DNA of 64,000 nucleotides from Paenibacillus macerans (GCF_900454495.1 NZ_UGSI01000001.1:3906001-3970000), one strand, 5' to 3'. Positions 1 through 8,031 are shown, counted from the first letter of the stretch. A program made the numbers and translations. The notes: generated by a model from the sequence alone, not told the origin.

Positions 1-511
1 GGGCGATTTCCGCTTCCGAGCGGATCACCCATTGCCCTTTGCCGTCATAACCGCCGGTCGCGGTCTTCAGCACGGCCGGAAGGCCGAGGCGCTTAACCGC
101 CGCCCGCAGGTCCTCTTCGCTGCCGATCTCCGCATACGGAGCCACTTTCACGCCCGCCGCCTCGACCGCGCGCTTTTCGCGCAGCCGGTGCTGGGTCGTG
201 TACAGCAGCTTGCTTCCCTGCGGCACGTACGACAGCTCCTCAAGCAGCGCGGCCACGCCCGCGTCCACGTTCTCGAACTCGTACGTGATTACGTCCGAGC
301 GCTCGGCCAGCCGGCGGGCGGCCTCTTGGTCGTCGTAGCCGGCGACGATTTGCCCGGCCACCTGGCCGCACGGCGCATCCGGCGTCGGATCCAGCGTCAC
401 GAAGCGGTAGCCGAGATTGCTGCCGGCCAGCGCCATCATCCGCCCGAGCTGCCCGCCGCCGAGCACGCCGATCGTCGCGCCCGGAGCGATCACCTTCGCT
501 TCGTTACTCAT
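1..511 (-). CDS. purK: N5-carboxyaminoimidazole ribonucleotide synthase PurK, N-terminal part (cut by window edge)
   Basis: PurK makes N5-CAIR from AIR, bicarbonate and ATP in de novo purine synthesis; PurE then rearranges the product. The first 170 residues are visible. They open with an ATP-grasp preATP-grasp fold carrying GGGQLGRM at about residues 18-25 and YEFENVD further on, both typical of PurK, and reach the ATP-binding segment KTATGGYDGKGQW. The ATG at 511 overlaps the purE stop in an ATGA arrangement, so the two genes are translationally coupled. The rest lies outside the window. The opposite-strand open frames here are shadows. Confidence 0.95.
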   Translation of the reverse strand, partial: MSNEAKVIAPGATIGVLGGGQLGRMMALAGSNLGYRFVTLDPTPDAPCGQVAGQIVAGYDDQEAARRLAERSDVITYEFENVDAGVAALLEELSYVPQGSKLLYTTQHRLREKRAVEAAGVKVAPYAEIGSEEDLRAAVKRLGLPAVLKTATGGYDGKGQWVIRSEAEIA

Positions 512-1005
512 TCCGCCGCCTCCAATTCCGCGCCGCTCGCCAGCACCTCTTCGCGAATCCGGTCGCGGCGCTCCTGCACACGGCGCATCAGTTCGGGATC
601 GAACGCGCCGAGGATCTGCGCGGCCAGCAGCCCGGCGTTGATCGCGCCGGCTTTGCCGATCGCCACCGTCCCGACCGGAATGCCGCCCGGCATCTGCACG
701 ATCGACAGCAGCGAATCGAGGCCGTTCAACGCGGCCGACTTCACCGGCACGCCGATGACCGGCAGCGCCGTTTTCGCCGCCACCATGCCCGGCAAATGGG
801 CGGCGCCCCCGGCGCCGGCGATGATCACCTTAAGCCCGCGCCCCGCGGCCTGCTCGGCAAACTCGAACATCAAGTCCGGGGTACGGTGCGCGGAGACGAT
901 TTTTTTCTCGTACGGAATTTGCAACTCCTCCAATACGCCGCAAGCATGGGCCATCGTTTCCCAATCCGATTTGCTGCCCATAATCACTGCAACCTGTGCT
1001 GTCAT
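508..1005 (-). CDS. purE: N5-carboxyaminoimidazole ribonucleotide mutase PurE (class I)
   Basis: PurE moves the carboxyl group of N5-CAIR to C4, giving CAIR. The 165-residue protein has the usual length for class I PurE. Motifs visible are MGSKSDWETM (residues 9-18), SAHRTP (38-43) and GAGGAAHLPGM (64-74), which form the nucleotide and CO2 pocket. It is the first gene of the purEK run on the minus strand, and its stop overlaps the purK start. Upstream lies a very long leader with a PurR operator and a guanine riboswitch, so expression should fall when purines are plentiful. Confidence 0.97.
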   Translation of the reverse strand: MTAQVAVIMGSKSDWETMAHACGVLEELQIPYEKKIVSAHRTPDLMFEFAEQAAGRGLKVIIAGAGGAAHLPGMVAAKTALPVIGVPVKSAALNGLDSLLSIVQMPGGIPVGTVAIGKAGAINAGLLAAQILGAFDPELMRRVQERRDRIREEVLASGAELEAAE

Positions 1006-1058
1006 CCCTCATCCCACTTTCTATCATTATTCTATGGTTCCAAAAAGGCCGGATACTT

Positions 1059-1112
1059 AAAAAGGTCCGCACCTCTGAAAATAACGAAGTATTTTCCAGA
1101 AATTCGCGGACC
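1059..1112 (-). terminator. Terminator-like hairpin in the purE leader
   Basis: Read on the minus strand, a two-part hairpin (outer arms GGTCCGC/GCGGACC at 1106-1112 and 1064-1070, inner 10-bp arm with one bulged base, loop near 1082-1089) is followed at once by five Us (1059-1063). It sits about 55 nt before the purE ATG. It could be the off-state terminator of the riboswitch, or the 3' end of the separate structured RNA just upstream. Shape is seen in the sequence; the role is inferred. Confidence 0.6.
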
Positions 1113-1149
1113 ATGAGAGAATACGGCGGACTAAGCCGGAAGGTAAGGT

Positions 1150-1325
1150 GTCTGTCGGTTGCCGTTTAAGGGCCAACCACCCTGGCGGCCGGCGGCTCGC
1201 TCAGGGCGCCGGCCGCTCCCAGGATCGGGCTGAACAAAAGCCCGCCCGGGGAACGGGAGAGCCCGGTGCATAAGCCCAGGCTCTTGAGAAAAACGTCTAT
1301 CGACGTCCATTCTGAGGAGACAGAC
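1150..1325 (-). ncRNA. Compact multi-hairpin RNA between guanine riboswitch and purE, unidentified
   Basis: On the minus strand a closing stem GTCTGTC/GACAGAC (1319-1325 with 1150-1156) encloses about 160 nt that fold into successive local hairpins: 1293-1306, 1258-1284 (8-9 bp), 1245-1257, 1226-1244 (6 bp), 1181-1223 (10-bp GC-perfect inner arm plus outer arm) and 1157-1178. This is far more structure than a plain leader needs and is too distant from the aptamer to be simply its expression platform. The size (about 180 nt) and position upstream of purEK recall 6S RNA, but the multibranched shape does not look like the 6S rod. Identity is open. Confidence 0.45.
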
Positions 1326-1440
1326 CGCGACTAACGGAAGTTTTCTTCCGATACCAGGATATTATTCCGCTAAGTTTTAGCGCTCCGATATCTAAAAAAG
1401 CTTTCCGTGCTTAAGCCGCCTTACCTTCATCACGTATTCG

Positions 1441-1507
1441 CTCGTAGTCCGAAAATTTACGGTTCTCGGGTAGAAACTTCCGGGCCCTATCCCCGGTATT
1501 ATACGAG
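1441..1507 (-). promoter_or_regulatory. Purine riboswitch aptamer, guanine/hypoxanthine type
   Basis: On the minus strand the element starts and ends with the P1 arms CTCGTA and TACGAG. It holds the conserved TATAAT start, the joining segment AGTTTCTACC, the L3 loop ACCGTAAA and the closing GGACTA. The base that pairs with the ligand, the C of GACTA (C74 in xpt numbering), is C and not U, which predicts guanine/hypoxanthine and not adenine. P2 (CCGGGGATAGGGCCCGG region) and P3 are both well paired. It lies about 50 nt after the predicted transcription start of purEK. Confidence 0.95.
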
Positions 1508-1563
1508 TTTAAGAGGTAACCCTCACTTTATTATGTTCGGCGGAGAACCGCCTTTGCTCTACT

Positions 1564-1593
1564 AGTTTACCAATGGCGGACACGACATGTCAA
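1564..1593 (-). promoter_or_regulatory. Sigma-A promoter of the purEK operon
   Basis: Minus strand: a perfect -35 TTGACA (1588-1593) and a -10 TAAACT (1564-1569) separated by 18 bp. It lies just downstream of the PurR boxes and starts a leader of about 550 nt before the purE ATG. Confidence 0.75.
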
Positions 1594-1600
1594 CTCAAAC

Positions 1601-1636
1601 CCGAACATTAATGGAATGTAAAATCCGAATGTTCGT
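1601..1636. promoter_or_regulatory. PurR operator: two inverted PurBoxes
   Basis: CCGAACATTA (1601-1610) on the plus strand and CGAACATTCGG on the minus strand (1625-1635) form an inverted pair of PurBox cores (consensus CCGAACWWT in Bacillus). The pair sits directly upstream of the -35 element, the layout used by the PRPP-responsive repressor PurR in bacilli. Confidence 0.8.
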
Positions 1637-1714
1637 TTTTGGAATGTCTCTCCTCTAATCCCTGTACCTTATCACCCGAGCCCTGTTGTCACGATACGGC
1701 CTGCGAAATTCCAC

Positions 1715-1795
1715 CAAGTGCAAAAGTACAGGCGATTTCCGTTCAATTCCGCCAATACCGCCTGATCGAGTGTAAAAGTGCATTTGCAAGATGAT
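1715..1795. repeat. Intergenic repeat, 'GTGCAAAAGTGCA' family (family C)
   Basis: Two diverged units, GTGCAAAAGTACAGGCGATTT and GTGTAAAAGTGCATTTGCA, about 50 bp apart. The same motif recurs at 9665-9745 and 62941-63130. No coding potential is seen here. Confidence 0.5.
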
Positions 1796-1835
1796 ATATA
1801 ATCTTAATCCGCGGCAGCGCCTGTTGAATAAGCAC

Positions 1836-2032
1836 AAAAAACGGCGTTATTCCAGCCACATCCATTCATTTAAGAGAAATAAGGGAAATTTATGTCGCTA
1901 TTTTCTCGAAGTGTAATGAAATTCCTGCGTTCTGAACCATTCAGAGGAAAATAAGTACATAAAATTCCGCTAATGGGATGAACATGCTGGTGCGCCGGAT
2001 AATAAGCACATAAATTACCGCTATTTTACACT
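1836..2032 (+). repeat. Dispersed 200-bp intergenic repeat, family A, copy 1
   Basis: AT-rich, with recurring blocks such as ATAAGTACATAAAATTCCGC and CCGCTATTTT. It aligns over its whole length with 17326-17529 (same orientation) and with the reverse complement of 9225-9425. There is no ORF. The spacing of the blocks gives paired near-palindromes (AAATTnCCGCTATTT). Confidence 0.8.
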
Positions 2033-2081
2033 AGCATTGCATTAAATCTGACAAGATACATTTTCTAGCCGCACCAATATT

Positions 2082-2269
2082 CTAACGGTTGCCACAAGCG
2101 TTATTTGTTCCAAAAACGTTGATTTCAAATTGTAACGGATGCCGTAGCGCTTATTTCACTGAAATCCGGCTTAGTTTGCTTAGATTCAGGCAAATAACGG
2201 CGATCACAACCGTTGCTAGAGTTTTGAAAAAGGCTTTGTTCGCAAATTAGCCGCTGCTGCAACCGTTAG
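2082..2269. repeat. Four-unit intergenic repeat, family B
   Basis: Units TAACGGTTGCCACAAGCGTT (from 2082), TAACGGATGCCGTAGCGCTT (from 2133), then two inverted units ending AACCGTTGC (2208-2216) and AACCGTTAGA (2260-2269). About 25 bp each, two direct then two inverted. The remaining DNA to 2510 shows nothing I can name. Confidence 0.55.
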
Positions 2270-2514
2270 ATTTCCGGCGGGCGCACTATCGGCTTGAAAA
2301 CATGATCACTTCCCCAGAAAATCCGGATCCCAGGTAATCTGAATCCCAGAAAATCTGGCATGTAAGGGCTGCCAGTTGTCTAGATTGAAAGTTAATGCAA
2401 CGCTAGTGGCTATTTTATGCAATTGCTGCTTTAGACGGCAAGTACTACTGTTTTACGGCAATTTCCCCTATTTTAAAGCCGACGCTATCACCACCCGGTC
2501 GTTCCATCAACATT

Positions 2515-2537
2515 AAAAAAGCCGCAAAAGCAGCGGC
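2515..2537 (-). terminator. Intrinsic terminator of the gln operon
   Basis: Minus strand: GCCGCTGCTTTTGCGGC followed by six Us, six bases after the stop of the response-regulator gene. Confidence 0.9.
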
Positions 2538-2542
2538 GAACT

Positions 2543-3454
2543 CTATCCGTTCATCTGCTCCTGCAGCTCGATATACAGCACTTGCAAAAACTTTTTGATG
2601 TTGACCTTCACCTTACCACCGCCGCCGCTGGTCTCCCGGCCCTCTTCGATTTCCTTCATCTTCAGCCGCACGTCTTCGAAATCGAAATATAGCGGGGCGT
2701 AGTACTCAAACCGGGGGTTGCCGTAGTCGGTCAAACCGAGCGAAGCCAGATTGGTCAGCCCCGCCGCCAGCGCGCGGCGCAGCCGCTGCTCGATCGCTTT
2801 GACCTCCTTGGCGATCTCCTCCGGCTTCGCCTTGTACGTTGCCGCCGCCTGGCGGTACAGCTCCTTCAGCGGCGGCATGTTTGCGCCGGCTCCGCGTTCG
2901 ATCAGCAGCTCCATGATCGCGATCATGTCGCGGCTGCCGCTTTCCCCGATCAGCCCCATATTCATCAGGATCGGCTGGATCGCTTCGCGTACGGCCCGTT
3001 TCCCGGCCGTAACGTGGGGCGCGGGGCGAAGCCCTTCCAGCTTTTTCAGGCTGGAGCGGATTTCCTCCAAATAATGCCCCATGGCGTAACGTTCGTTCAC
3101 TTTTCGCAGCACGGTTTCCACCTCGATCCGGTTGATCGGCTTGCGGATAAAAAACTCGATGCCGCTCCGGTACGCCCGCCCGACCATATCCTGATTCTCT
3201 ATCTGCGAGATCATCACGAATTTGGCGCTGCAGCCCTGGGCGCGCAGTGAATCGATCGCCTCGATGCCGTCCTGATCGGGCATCAAAAGATCCATCAGCA
3301 CGATGTCCGGGGCCTCGCTCAAGATTTGTCGCACACCTTCCTGCCCGCTGCCTGCCGTTCCCGCCACTTCGCCGAGCCCGCCGTCTTCAATGATATGCTG
3401 CAGCATTCTTCTCGCGCTAATATCATCGTCTACGATACAGAAAGAAAGCGCCAT
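2543..3454 (-). CDS. glnL: GlnL/YcbB-type response regulator
   Basis: A 303-residue response regulator. Residues 1-125 form a receiver domain: acidic pair DD at 9-10, phosphoacceptor in IVLMDLLMPD near residue 56, and KP near residue 105. The C-terminal 170 residues match the YcbB-type output domain found in B. subtilis GlnL, not a standard OmpR or NarL helix-turn-helix. It follows the sensor kinase by 64 bp and closes the operon, with a strong terminator right behind. In B. subtilis GlnK-GlnL senses glutamine and switches on glutamine uptake/glutaminase genes; here the presumed target, a glutamine-type ABC transporter, sits in the same run. Confidence 0.85.
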   Translation of the reverse strand: MALSFCIVDDDISARRMLQHIIEDGGLGEVAGTAGSGQEGVRQILSEAPDIVLMDLLMPDQDGIEAIDSLRAQGCSAKFVMISQIENQDMVGRAYRSGIEFFIRKPINRIEVETVLRKVNERYAMGHYLEEIRSSLKKLEGLRPAPHVTAGKRAVREAIQPILMNMGLIGESGSRDMIAIMELLIERGAGANMPPLKELYRQAAATYKAKPEEIAKEVKAIEQRLRRALAAGLTNLASLGLTDYGNPRFEYYAPLYFDFEDVRLKMKEIEEGRETSGGGGKVKVNIKKFLQVLYIELQEQMNG

Positions 3455-3518
3455 GCTTGACCCCTCCCAAAAGTTTTGTGAGCACGCTCCGCAAGTCTAA
3501 TTCGCAAACTAACAAAAC

Positions 3519-4814
3519 TTACATCGGAAGCGCAGGCTTACGCAGCTTTTCCGTCGGAATGCGGACCTGAAACATCGCGCCCCCCAAAACGGAAGATGCT
3601 CCGACCTCAACCTCCCCCGCAAACATGCTTACGATATCGCGCACATGGGACAGCCCGATGCCCGTGGCCGCCACACCCTCCTGGTCAAACTTGGTCGTAA
3701 AACCCGGCTCGAACAGCAAATCGCGGTCGCGCTCCGCCACGCCGCCGCCGCTGTCGGCTACGATAAACACCGTATAACTCCCATGCTCGCCCACTTCCAA
3801 ATGGATCATGCCATTCTCCCCGATCGCCTCCACCGCGTTGGCGGTCAAATTGTTCATCAGCGTCAGCAGCGAAACGTAGCTTGCGGTCACATAATCGGTG
3901 CGGATATCGTACGAAAAAGAAATCGTTTTGCCCAACATTTCGGCATACTTGCCGTTGCTTTTCAGCGTAAAATGAACGAGCGCGGACAGCGGCATATCCC
4001 CCGGCGCTTCCCGGTCGGTCAGCTTGACCAACCCGGCCAAAATCCGCTGCGAATCCTTTTTGACCTCATGGATCTGCTGCGTGATGCGCAGCACCTGCTG
4101 CCTGTGCTCCTGCCGCCCCTCCTCGCTCAAGCGCCGGTACAGCTCGTAACTGCTCAGGGTAACGTCCTCCAGCGTGCCGATCGATTTTTTCAGGTAAAAA
4201 ACTTCCCCATACAGCCCCGAACTGAAGGTGAGCATCTGCTCGATCCGGCGGTTTTGCTCCTTCTGGATGATCCGCATCCGGCTGACCGCGATGCTGCTGT
4301 AGATGCCCGTCACGAAATACGTTCGCAGCATGGCGATCGCCATCAGAAACGTCCACTCGTTCAGCTTGAACGCGGCCGTGCCCGTGACCAGCAGCCGGGT
4401 CAGCAGCTCCGCTTCATTGGACAGCAGATCGATAACCGCCGTCACCGCGCCCAGCATCAGCGGGTAAAGCCGATCCACCCTCGCCCTGATGAACTGCATT
4501 CCGCAAGCAAACACAATGTAATAGACGCCCGCTGAGCAATGCCGGCCCAGACTGTCCAACGCCGTCCATCCGCCGGCCATCACTTGGTCCAATCCGGTCC
4601 GGAACAGCAGCACGACAGCGCCGGTAACGACGCCGGTCAATACGTAAGGCAGCTTCCTCATCAGCAGCAAAAACAGCAGAAAAGCGCTGCTGCCCAGCCC
4701 GATCCTGAAAATATCGCCGTCAAACGGGTTGATTTTCAGTTCCCCGGCCACCGCCGTCCCAACCGCAACAAGGCCGATTTGTACGTATTTCGATTTGAAA
4801 AGAGCCGTCCCCAT
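3519..4814 (-). CDS. glnK: GlnK-type membrane sensor histidine kinase
   Basis: Partner kinase of the YcbB-type regulator. The N-terminal half has about six hydrophobic segments (roughly residues 10-180) with little extracellular loop, followed by a coiled linker, a phosphoacceptor histidine in IHEVKKD (about residue 249), and an HATPase domain with N-box NNLTANAVEAI (about 321-331), DSGGG and TGIGL. I chose the ATG at 4814 because AGGTGAG lies six bases upstream; an in-frame ATG at 4853 lacks a ribosome site. The family is the YcbA/DctB-like SpoOB-ATPase kinases. It is downstream of the transporter, probably co-transcribed. Confidence 0.82.
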   Translation of the reverse strand: MGTALFKSKYVQIGLVAVGTAVAGELKINPFDGDIFRIGLGSSAFLLFLLLMRKLPYVLTGVVTGAVVLLFRTGLDQVMAGGWTALDSLGRHCSAGVYYIVFACGMQFIRARVDRLYPLMLGAVTAVIDLLSNEAELLTRLLVTGTAAFKLNEWTFLMAIAMLRTYFVTGIYSSIAVSRMRIIQKEQNRRIEQMLTFSSGLYGEVFYLKKSIGTLEDVTLSSYELYRRLSEEGRQEHRQQVLRITQQIHEVKKDSQRILAGLVKLTDREAPGDMPLSALVHFTLKSNGKYAEMLGKTISFSYDIRTDYVTASYVSLLTLMNNLTANAVEAIGENGMIHLEVGEHGSYTVFIVADSGGGVAERDRDLLFEPGFTTKFDQEGVAATGIGLSHVRDIVSMFAGEVEVGASSVLGGAMFQVRIPTEKLRKPALPM

Positions 4815-4916
4815 GCCCCTCTCACCTGGCTCCCGCAAATAGATATTGCCCATAATACTACCATATTTCGGGGACGGCGCCTATACCTTCCATGCCACGC
4901 CGTGTAAGGGTTAAGT

Positions 4917-5567
4917 TTATGCGTGCCGGGCCTCCAACCGTCTGGAAACGAGGGACAGCAAAAAGTTGACCGTAAAATAAATCAGCGCGACCAGCAGCAG
5001 GATCGGGATCGTGTAGGCGTAGCCGTGCCCGATCACGATGCCGGCGTTGTGCATCAGCTCCGGCAGGGAGATGACGACCGCGAGCGACGTGTCTTTCAGC
5101 AACGAAATGAACTGGCTGACGAGCGGCGGAACCATGCGCCGCAAGCCCTGCGGCAGCACGATGTGCCACAGCGTCTGCAGCGAGCTTAAGCCCGACGAGC
5201 GGGCCGCTTCGATTTGCCCTTTGTCGATCGAGGCCAGCCCCCCGCGCACGATCTCGGCGATCATCGCCGCTTCGAAGATCGTCAGCCCCGTGATCGTGGC
5301 GCTCACCAGCCCCAGCTTGATGCCGATCTCCGGCAGGGCGAACCGCATAAAAAAGATGATCAACAGCAGCGGCAAATTGCGGATCAGCTCCACGGCGACC
5401 AGCAAAACCGGCGACAGCACCGGCAGCCGCATATAGCGAATGACGCCGACGATACAGCCGAACAGGAAGCTGAGCGCAATTGAAGCCACCGCCACCAGCA
5501 GCGTAAAATACAATCCTTCCAGCAAAAATTGCAGATTCTCCGCGGAATACGCCCCGGCAAAGTCCAT
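4917..5567 (-). CDS. glnP: Glutamine-type amino acid ABC transporter, permease 2
   Basis: A 216-residue HisM/GlnP family inner-membrane permease with about five membrane helices and the EAA loop around IEAARSSGLS, which docks on the ATPase. It starts 31 bp after the first permease gene; a GGAGGGG ribosome site precedes its ATG. Together the two permeases form the heterodimeric channel for the binding protein encoded upstream. Substrate is inferred from the linked GlnK/GlnL pair and the GlnR box. Confidence 0.88.
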   Translation of the reverse strand: MDFAGAYSAENLQFLLEGLYFTLLVAVASIALSFLFGCIVGVIRYMRLPVLSPVLLVAVELIRNLPLLLIIFFMRFALPEIGIKLGLVSATITGLTIFEAAMIAEIVRGGLASIDKGQIEAARSSGLSSLQTLWHIVLPQGLRRMVPPLVSQFISLLKDTSLAVVISLPELMHNAGIVIGHGYAYTIPILLLVALIYFTVNFLLSLVSRRLEARHA

Positions 5568-5597
5568 CCGGACCCCCTCCTTTCAGCCGCCAATCCC

Positions 5598-6248
5598 CTA
5601 ATATTTGCGCTCCAGCTTGCGCTCCCACACCCGCACCCCGTAGCTGAGCGGCAAGGTGAGCGCCAAATAAAACAAAGCGACAAATACATAGGTATCAAAC
5701 GTTTGGAACGTATCGGTATTGACGATGTCGGCGAAATACATCAGATCCAGGCCGGCGACGATCGTCAGGACGGACGAGTTTTTGATCAGGTTGATAAACT
5801 GGTTGCCCAGCGGCGGGATGACCAGCCGGATCGCCTGCGGCAGCACGATGTGGACCATCGTCTGCGCGTAGCTGAGCCCCGAAGAACGGGCCGCCTCCGT
5901 CTGCCCCCGCGGGATCGACATAATGCCGGCGCGGATGGCCTCGGCAATGAAGGACGAGGTGTAAACCGCCAGCCCGATCGTCCCGGCGGTAAAACCGTCC
6001 AGCGGCAATTCCAACGCAGCCGGACCGTAATAAAAAATATATACGACAAGCAGCAGCGGAATATTGCGGATAAATTCGACGTACCCCGTACCGAACCAGC
6101 GCAGCGCGCGAATGGACCCGATCCGGAATACGGCGATCAGCGTCCCCAGCGCAAAACTTCCGACGAGCGCAAGCAAGCTGGAAACAACCGTCCCGCGAAA
6201 TCCTTCCATAAAGGTGCCGAAATAGTCGGTTAAAATTGAAAAGTCCAT
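5598..6248 (-). CDS. glnM: Glutamine-type amino acid ABC transporter, permease 1
   Basis: A 216-residue permease of the same family, with the EAA loop TEAARSSGLS and a polar amino acid permease signature (FIRNIPLLL). It is paralogous to the next gene and equal in length. It lies 95 bp after the binding-protein gene; that gap holds no clear hairpin. Confidence 0.88.
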   Translation of the reverse strand: MDFSILTDYFGTFMEGFRGTVVSSLLALVGSFALGTLIAVFRIGSIRALRWFGTGYVEFIRNIPLLLVVYIFYYGPAALELPLDGFTAGTIGLAVYTSSFIAEAIRAGIMSIPRGQTEAARSSGLSYAQTMVHIVLPQAIRLVIPPLGNQFINLIKNSSVLTIVAGLDLMYFADIVNTDTFQTFDTYVFVALFYLALTLPLSYGVRVWERKLERKY

Positions 6249-6343
6249 GCCCGAATCACCTTCCCCTGACCGGCAAAAACGCTCTCAACTCACAGCGCCC
6301 CGGCGCAACGTTGACAGCCGCAGCCCGCATACAGCATACCGCA

Positions 6344-7213
6344 TTATTGCGACGGCTTTTTGCCGATCCATTTTTCGTACAGCTTGTCGTATTCTCCGCT
6401 CTCATGCAGCTCCTTCAGCGTATCGTTGACGGCCTGCACGATATCGGCGTTGCCTTTCTGCACCGCGATGCCGTAAGGTTCGTCGGTGAACGGCTCGCCG
6501 ACCACCTCGTAATTGGCATCCTGGGCGGCCATGCCGTACAGGATGGAGTCGTCCGTCGTCAGCGTGTCGCCTTGGCCGGCTTTAAGCGCGTTGAACGCGT
6601 CCTGATAGTTGTCGAACTCCAGCACTTTGACGCCAGGTACTTTGTCCCGGATATTTTTTACCGAGGTGGAGCCTTTCGTGCCCAGCACGGTCGTGCTGGC
6701 CGTGACGTCCTCGATCCCCTTGATCGGGCTTCCTTTCTTCACCAGCAGCGATTGGCCGGCCTGGAAGTATACGTCGGAGAAATCGACCTCCTTCTTGCGT
6801 TCCTCCGTAATCGTCATCGTCGCGACGATCATATCGATCTCGCCGTTGTTCAGCATCGGAATCCGCGTCTTGGAGGTCACCTCTTTCAGCTCGAGCGCAT
6901 TTTCATCGCCGAGGATATGTTTGGCGATCTCCTTGGACATATCGATGTCGAAGCCCTCGACATTGCCGGTGGCCGGGTCCTTCAAGCCGAACAGCTTCGT
7001 GTCGAACTTCACGCCGACCACAAGCTTTCCGCGCTCCTTGATTTTGTCCAGCGCCCCGGAGCCGCCCTCCGACGCCGCGGCATTGCCGCCGTTGCCTCCA
7101 GTACCGGCGGTTGCGCCGCCTCCGCCCGCGTTATTGCCGCCGCAGCCCGCGAGCACGAACAAAGCGCATACGATCGCGATCCCGGCCAATTTCCATCTCT
7201 TCTTCTTTGCCAT
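6344..7213 (-). CDS. glnH: Glutamine-type substrate-binding lipoprotein
   Basis: A 289-residue family 3 solute-binding protein. It opens with a lysine-rich signal peptide and lipobox LAGC (residues 21-24), followed by a Gly/Asn-rich tether, so it is anchored to the outer face of the membrane. The body has the SBP_bac_3 marks GFDIDMSKEIA and the closing LHESGEYDKLYEKW. It delivers amino acid to the two permeases. Glutamine as substrate is inferred from context; another polar amino acid is possible. Confidence 0.88.
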   Translation of the reverse strand: MAKKKRWKLAGIAIVCALFVLAGCGGNNAGGGGATAGTGGNGGNAAASEGGSGALDKIKERGKLVVGVKFDTKLFGLKDPATGNVEGFDIDMSKEIAKHILGDENALELKEVTSKTRIPMLNNGEIDMIVATMTITEERKKEVDFSDVYFQAGQSLLVKKGSPIKGIEDVTASTTVLGTKGSTSVKNIRDKVPGVKVLEFDNYQDAFNALKAGQGDTLTTDDSILYGMAAQDANYEVVGEPFTDEPYGIAVQKGNADIVQAVNDTLKELHESGEYDKLYEKWIGKKPSQ

Positions 7214-7232
7214 TGTAGTAACCCCCTCGTTT

Positions 7233-7961
7233 TTAATGACTTAACAAACGACTAAGAAACGCTCGCGTCCGCTCTTCGCGCGGATTGGAAAAAAACTGCT
7301 CGGGCCGGGCCTCCTCCAGGATTTGCCCTTGATCCATAAAAATAATCCGGTCCGCGACTTCCCGGGCGAATCCCATTTCGTGCGTAACCACCACCATCGT
7401 CATCCCTTCGCGGGCCAGCGCGCGCATCACGTCCAGCACCTCCCCGACCATCTCGGGGTCAAGCGCCGACGTCGGCTCATCGAACAGCATGATTTTCGGC
7501 TTCATCGCCAGCCCTCGCGCGATGGCGACCCGCTGCTGCTGCCCGCCCGACAGCTGGGACGGATAGGCGTACGCCTTATCGGCGATGCCGACCTTTTCCA
7601 AATAAAACATCGCCGTTTGCTCGGCTTCGGCCTTGGAGTTGCGCAGCACCTTGATCGGAGCCAGCGTAATGTTGTCGATTACTTTTTTGTGCGGATACAG
7701 GTTGAAATGCTGAAAAACCATGCCGATATCGCGCCGGACCTTGTTGATGTCCGTTTTACGGTCGTTCACCGGCACGCCGTTCACCGTCAGTTCGCCGCTC
7801 GTGATCGTTTCCAGCCGGTTGATGCAGCGCAGCATCGTGCTTTTGCCGGAGCCGGACGGGCCGACGACAACTACGACTTCGCCCTCCTGAACATGGAGAT
7901 TAATCCCCTTCAGAACATGGAAACTCCCGTAATGTTTATCCACCTCGTGAAACTGGATCAA
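7233..7961 (-). CDS. glnQ: Glutamine-type ABC transporter ATPase
   Basis: A 242-residue ATPase: Walker A GPSGSGKS, Q-loop VFQHFNLYPHK, signature LSGGQQQR, Walker B IMLFDEPTSALD and switch H in VVVTHEMGFA. This is the HisP/GlnQ family. The start is TTG at 7961, placed by the ribosome site GGAGGG at 7967-7974 (AAAGGAGG on the minus strand); a longer open frame to 8042 has no ribosome site and would overlap the GlnR box. It is the first gene of the gln run. Confidence 0.93.
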   Translation of the reverse strand: MIQFHEVDKHYGSFHVLKGINLHVQEGEVVVVVGPSGSGKSTMLRCINRLETITSGELTVNGVPVNDRKTDINKVRRDIGMVFQHFNLYPHKKVIDNITLAPIKVLRNSKAEAEQTAMFYLEKVGIADKAYAYPSQLSGGQQQRVAIARGLAMKPKIMLFDEPTSALDPEMVGEVLDVMRALAREGMTMVVVTHEMGFAREVADRIIFMDQGQILEEARPEQFFSNPREERTRAFLSRLLSH

Positions 7962-8014
7962 TCGCAGCCCTCCTTTGTTGTGTAGATCGTTATTACGACA
8001 CTGCGCGGGTTCTA

Positions 8015-8031
8015 TGTAAGTAATCGTAACA
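8015..8031. promoter_or_regulatory. GlnR/TnrA box upstream of glnQ
   Basis: TGTTACGATTACTTACA (minus strand) fits TGTNA-N7-TNACA exactly and differs from the extended TnrA consensus at two positions. It lies 54 bp before the glnQ start. A weak promoter (TTGAAG, then TTACAT at 17 bp) overlaps it, which would suit repression by GlnR when nitrogen is ample; activation by TnrA is also possible. Confidence 0.75.

Noticed and set aside
32..1060. Long plus-strand frame over purE/purK
   Set aside because: Shadow of purEK on the other strand; no ribosome site, and composition biased to Arg/Ala/Pro.
1441..1507. Adenine riboswitch
   Set aside because: The specificity base in GACTA is C, not U, so guanine/hypoxanthine is predicted; purE context agrees.
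1655..1837. 60-residue minus-strand frame in the pur upstream region
   Set aside because: Overlaps the family C repeat and the PurR region; no ribosome site.
1836..2269. CRISPR array
   Set aside because: Repeat units differ in spacing, orientation and sequence; no regular spacers and no cas genes.
3645..4535. Long plus-strand frame opposite glnK
   Set aside because: Antisense shadow of a clear histidine kinase; Arg/His/Gln-rich.
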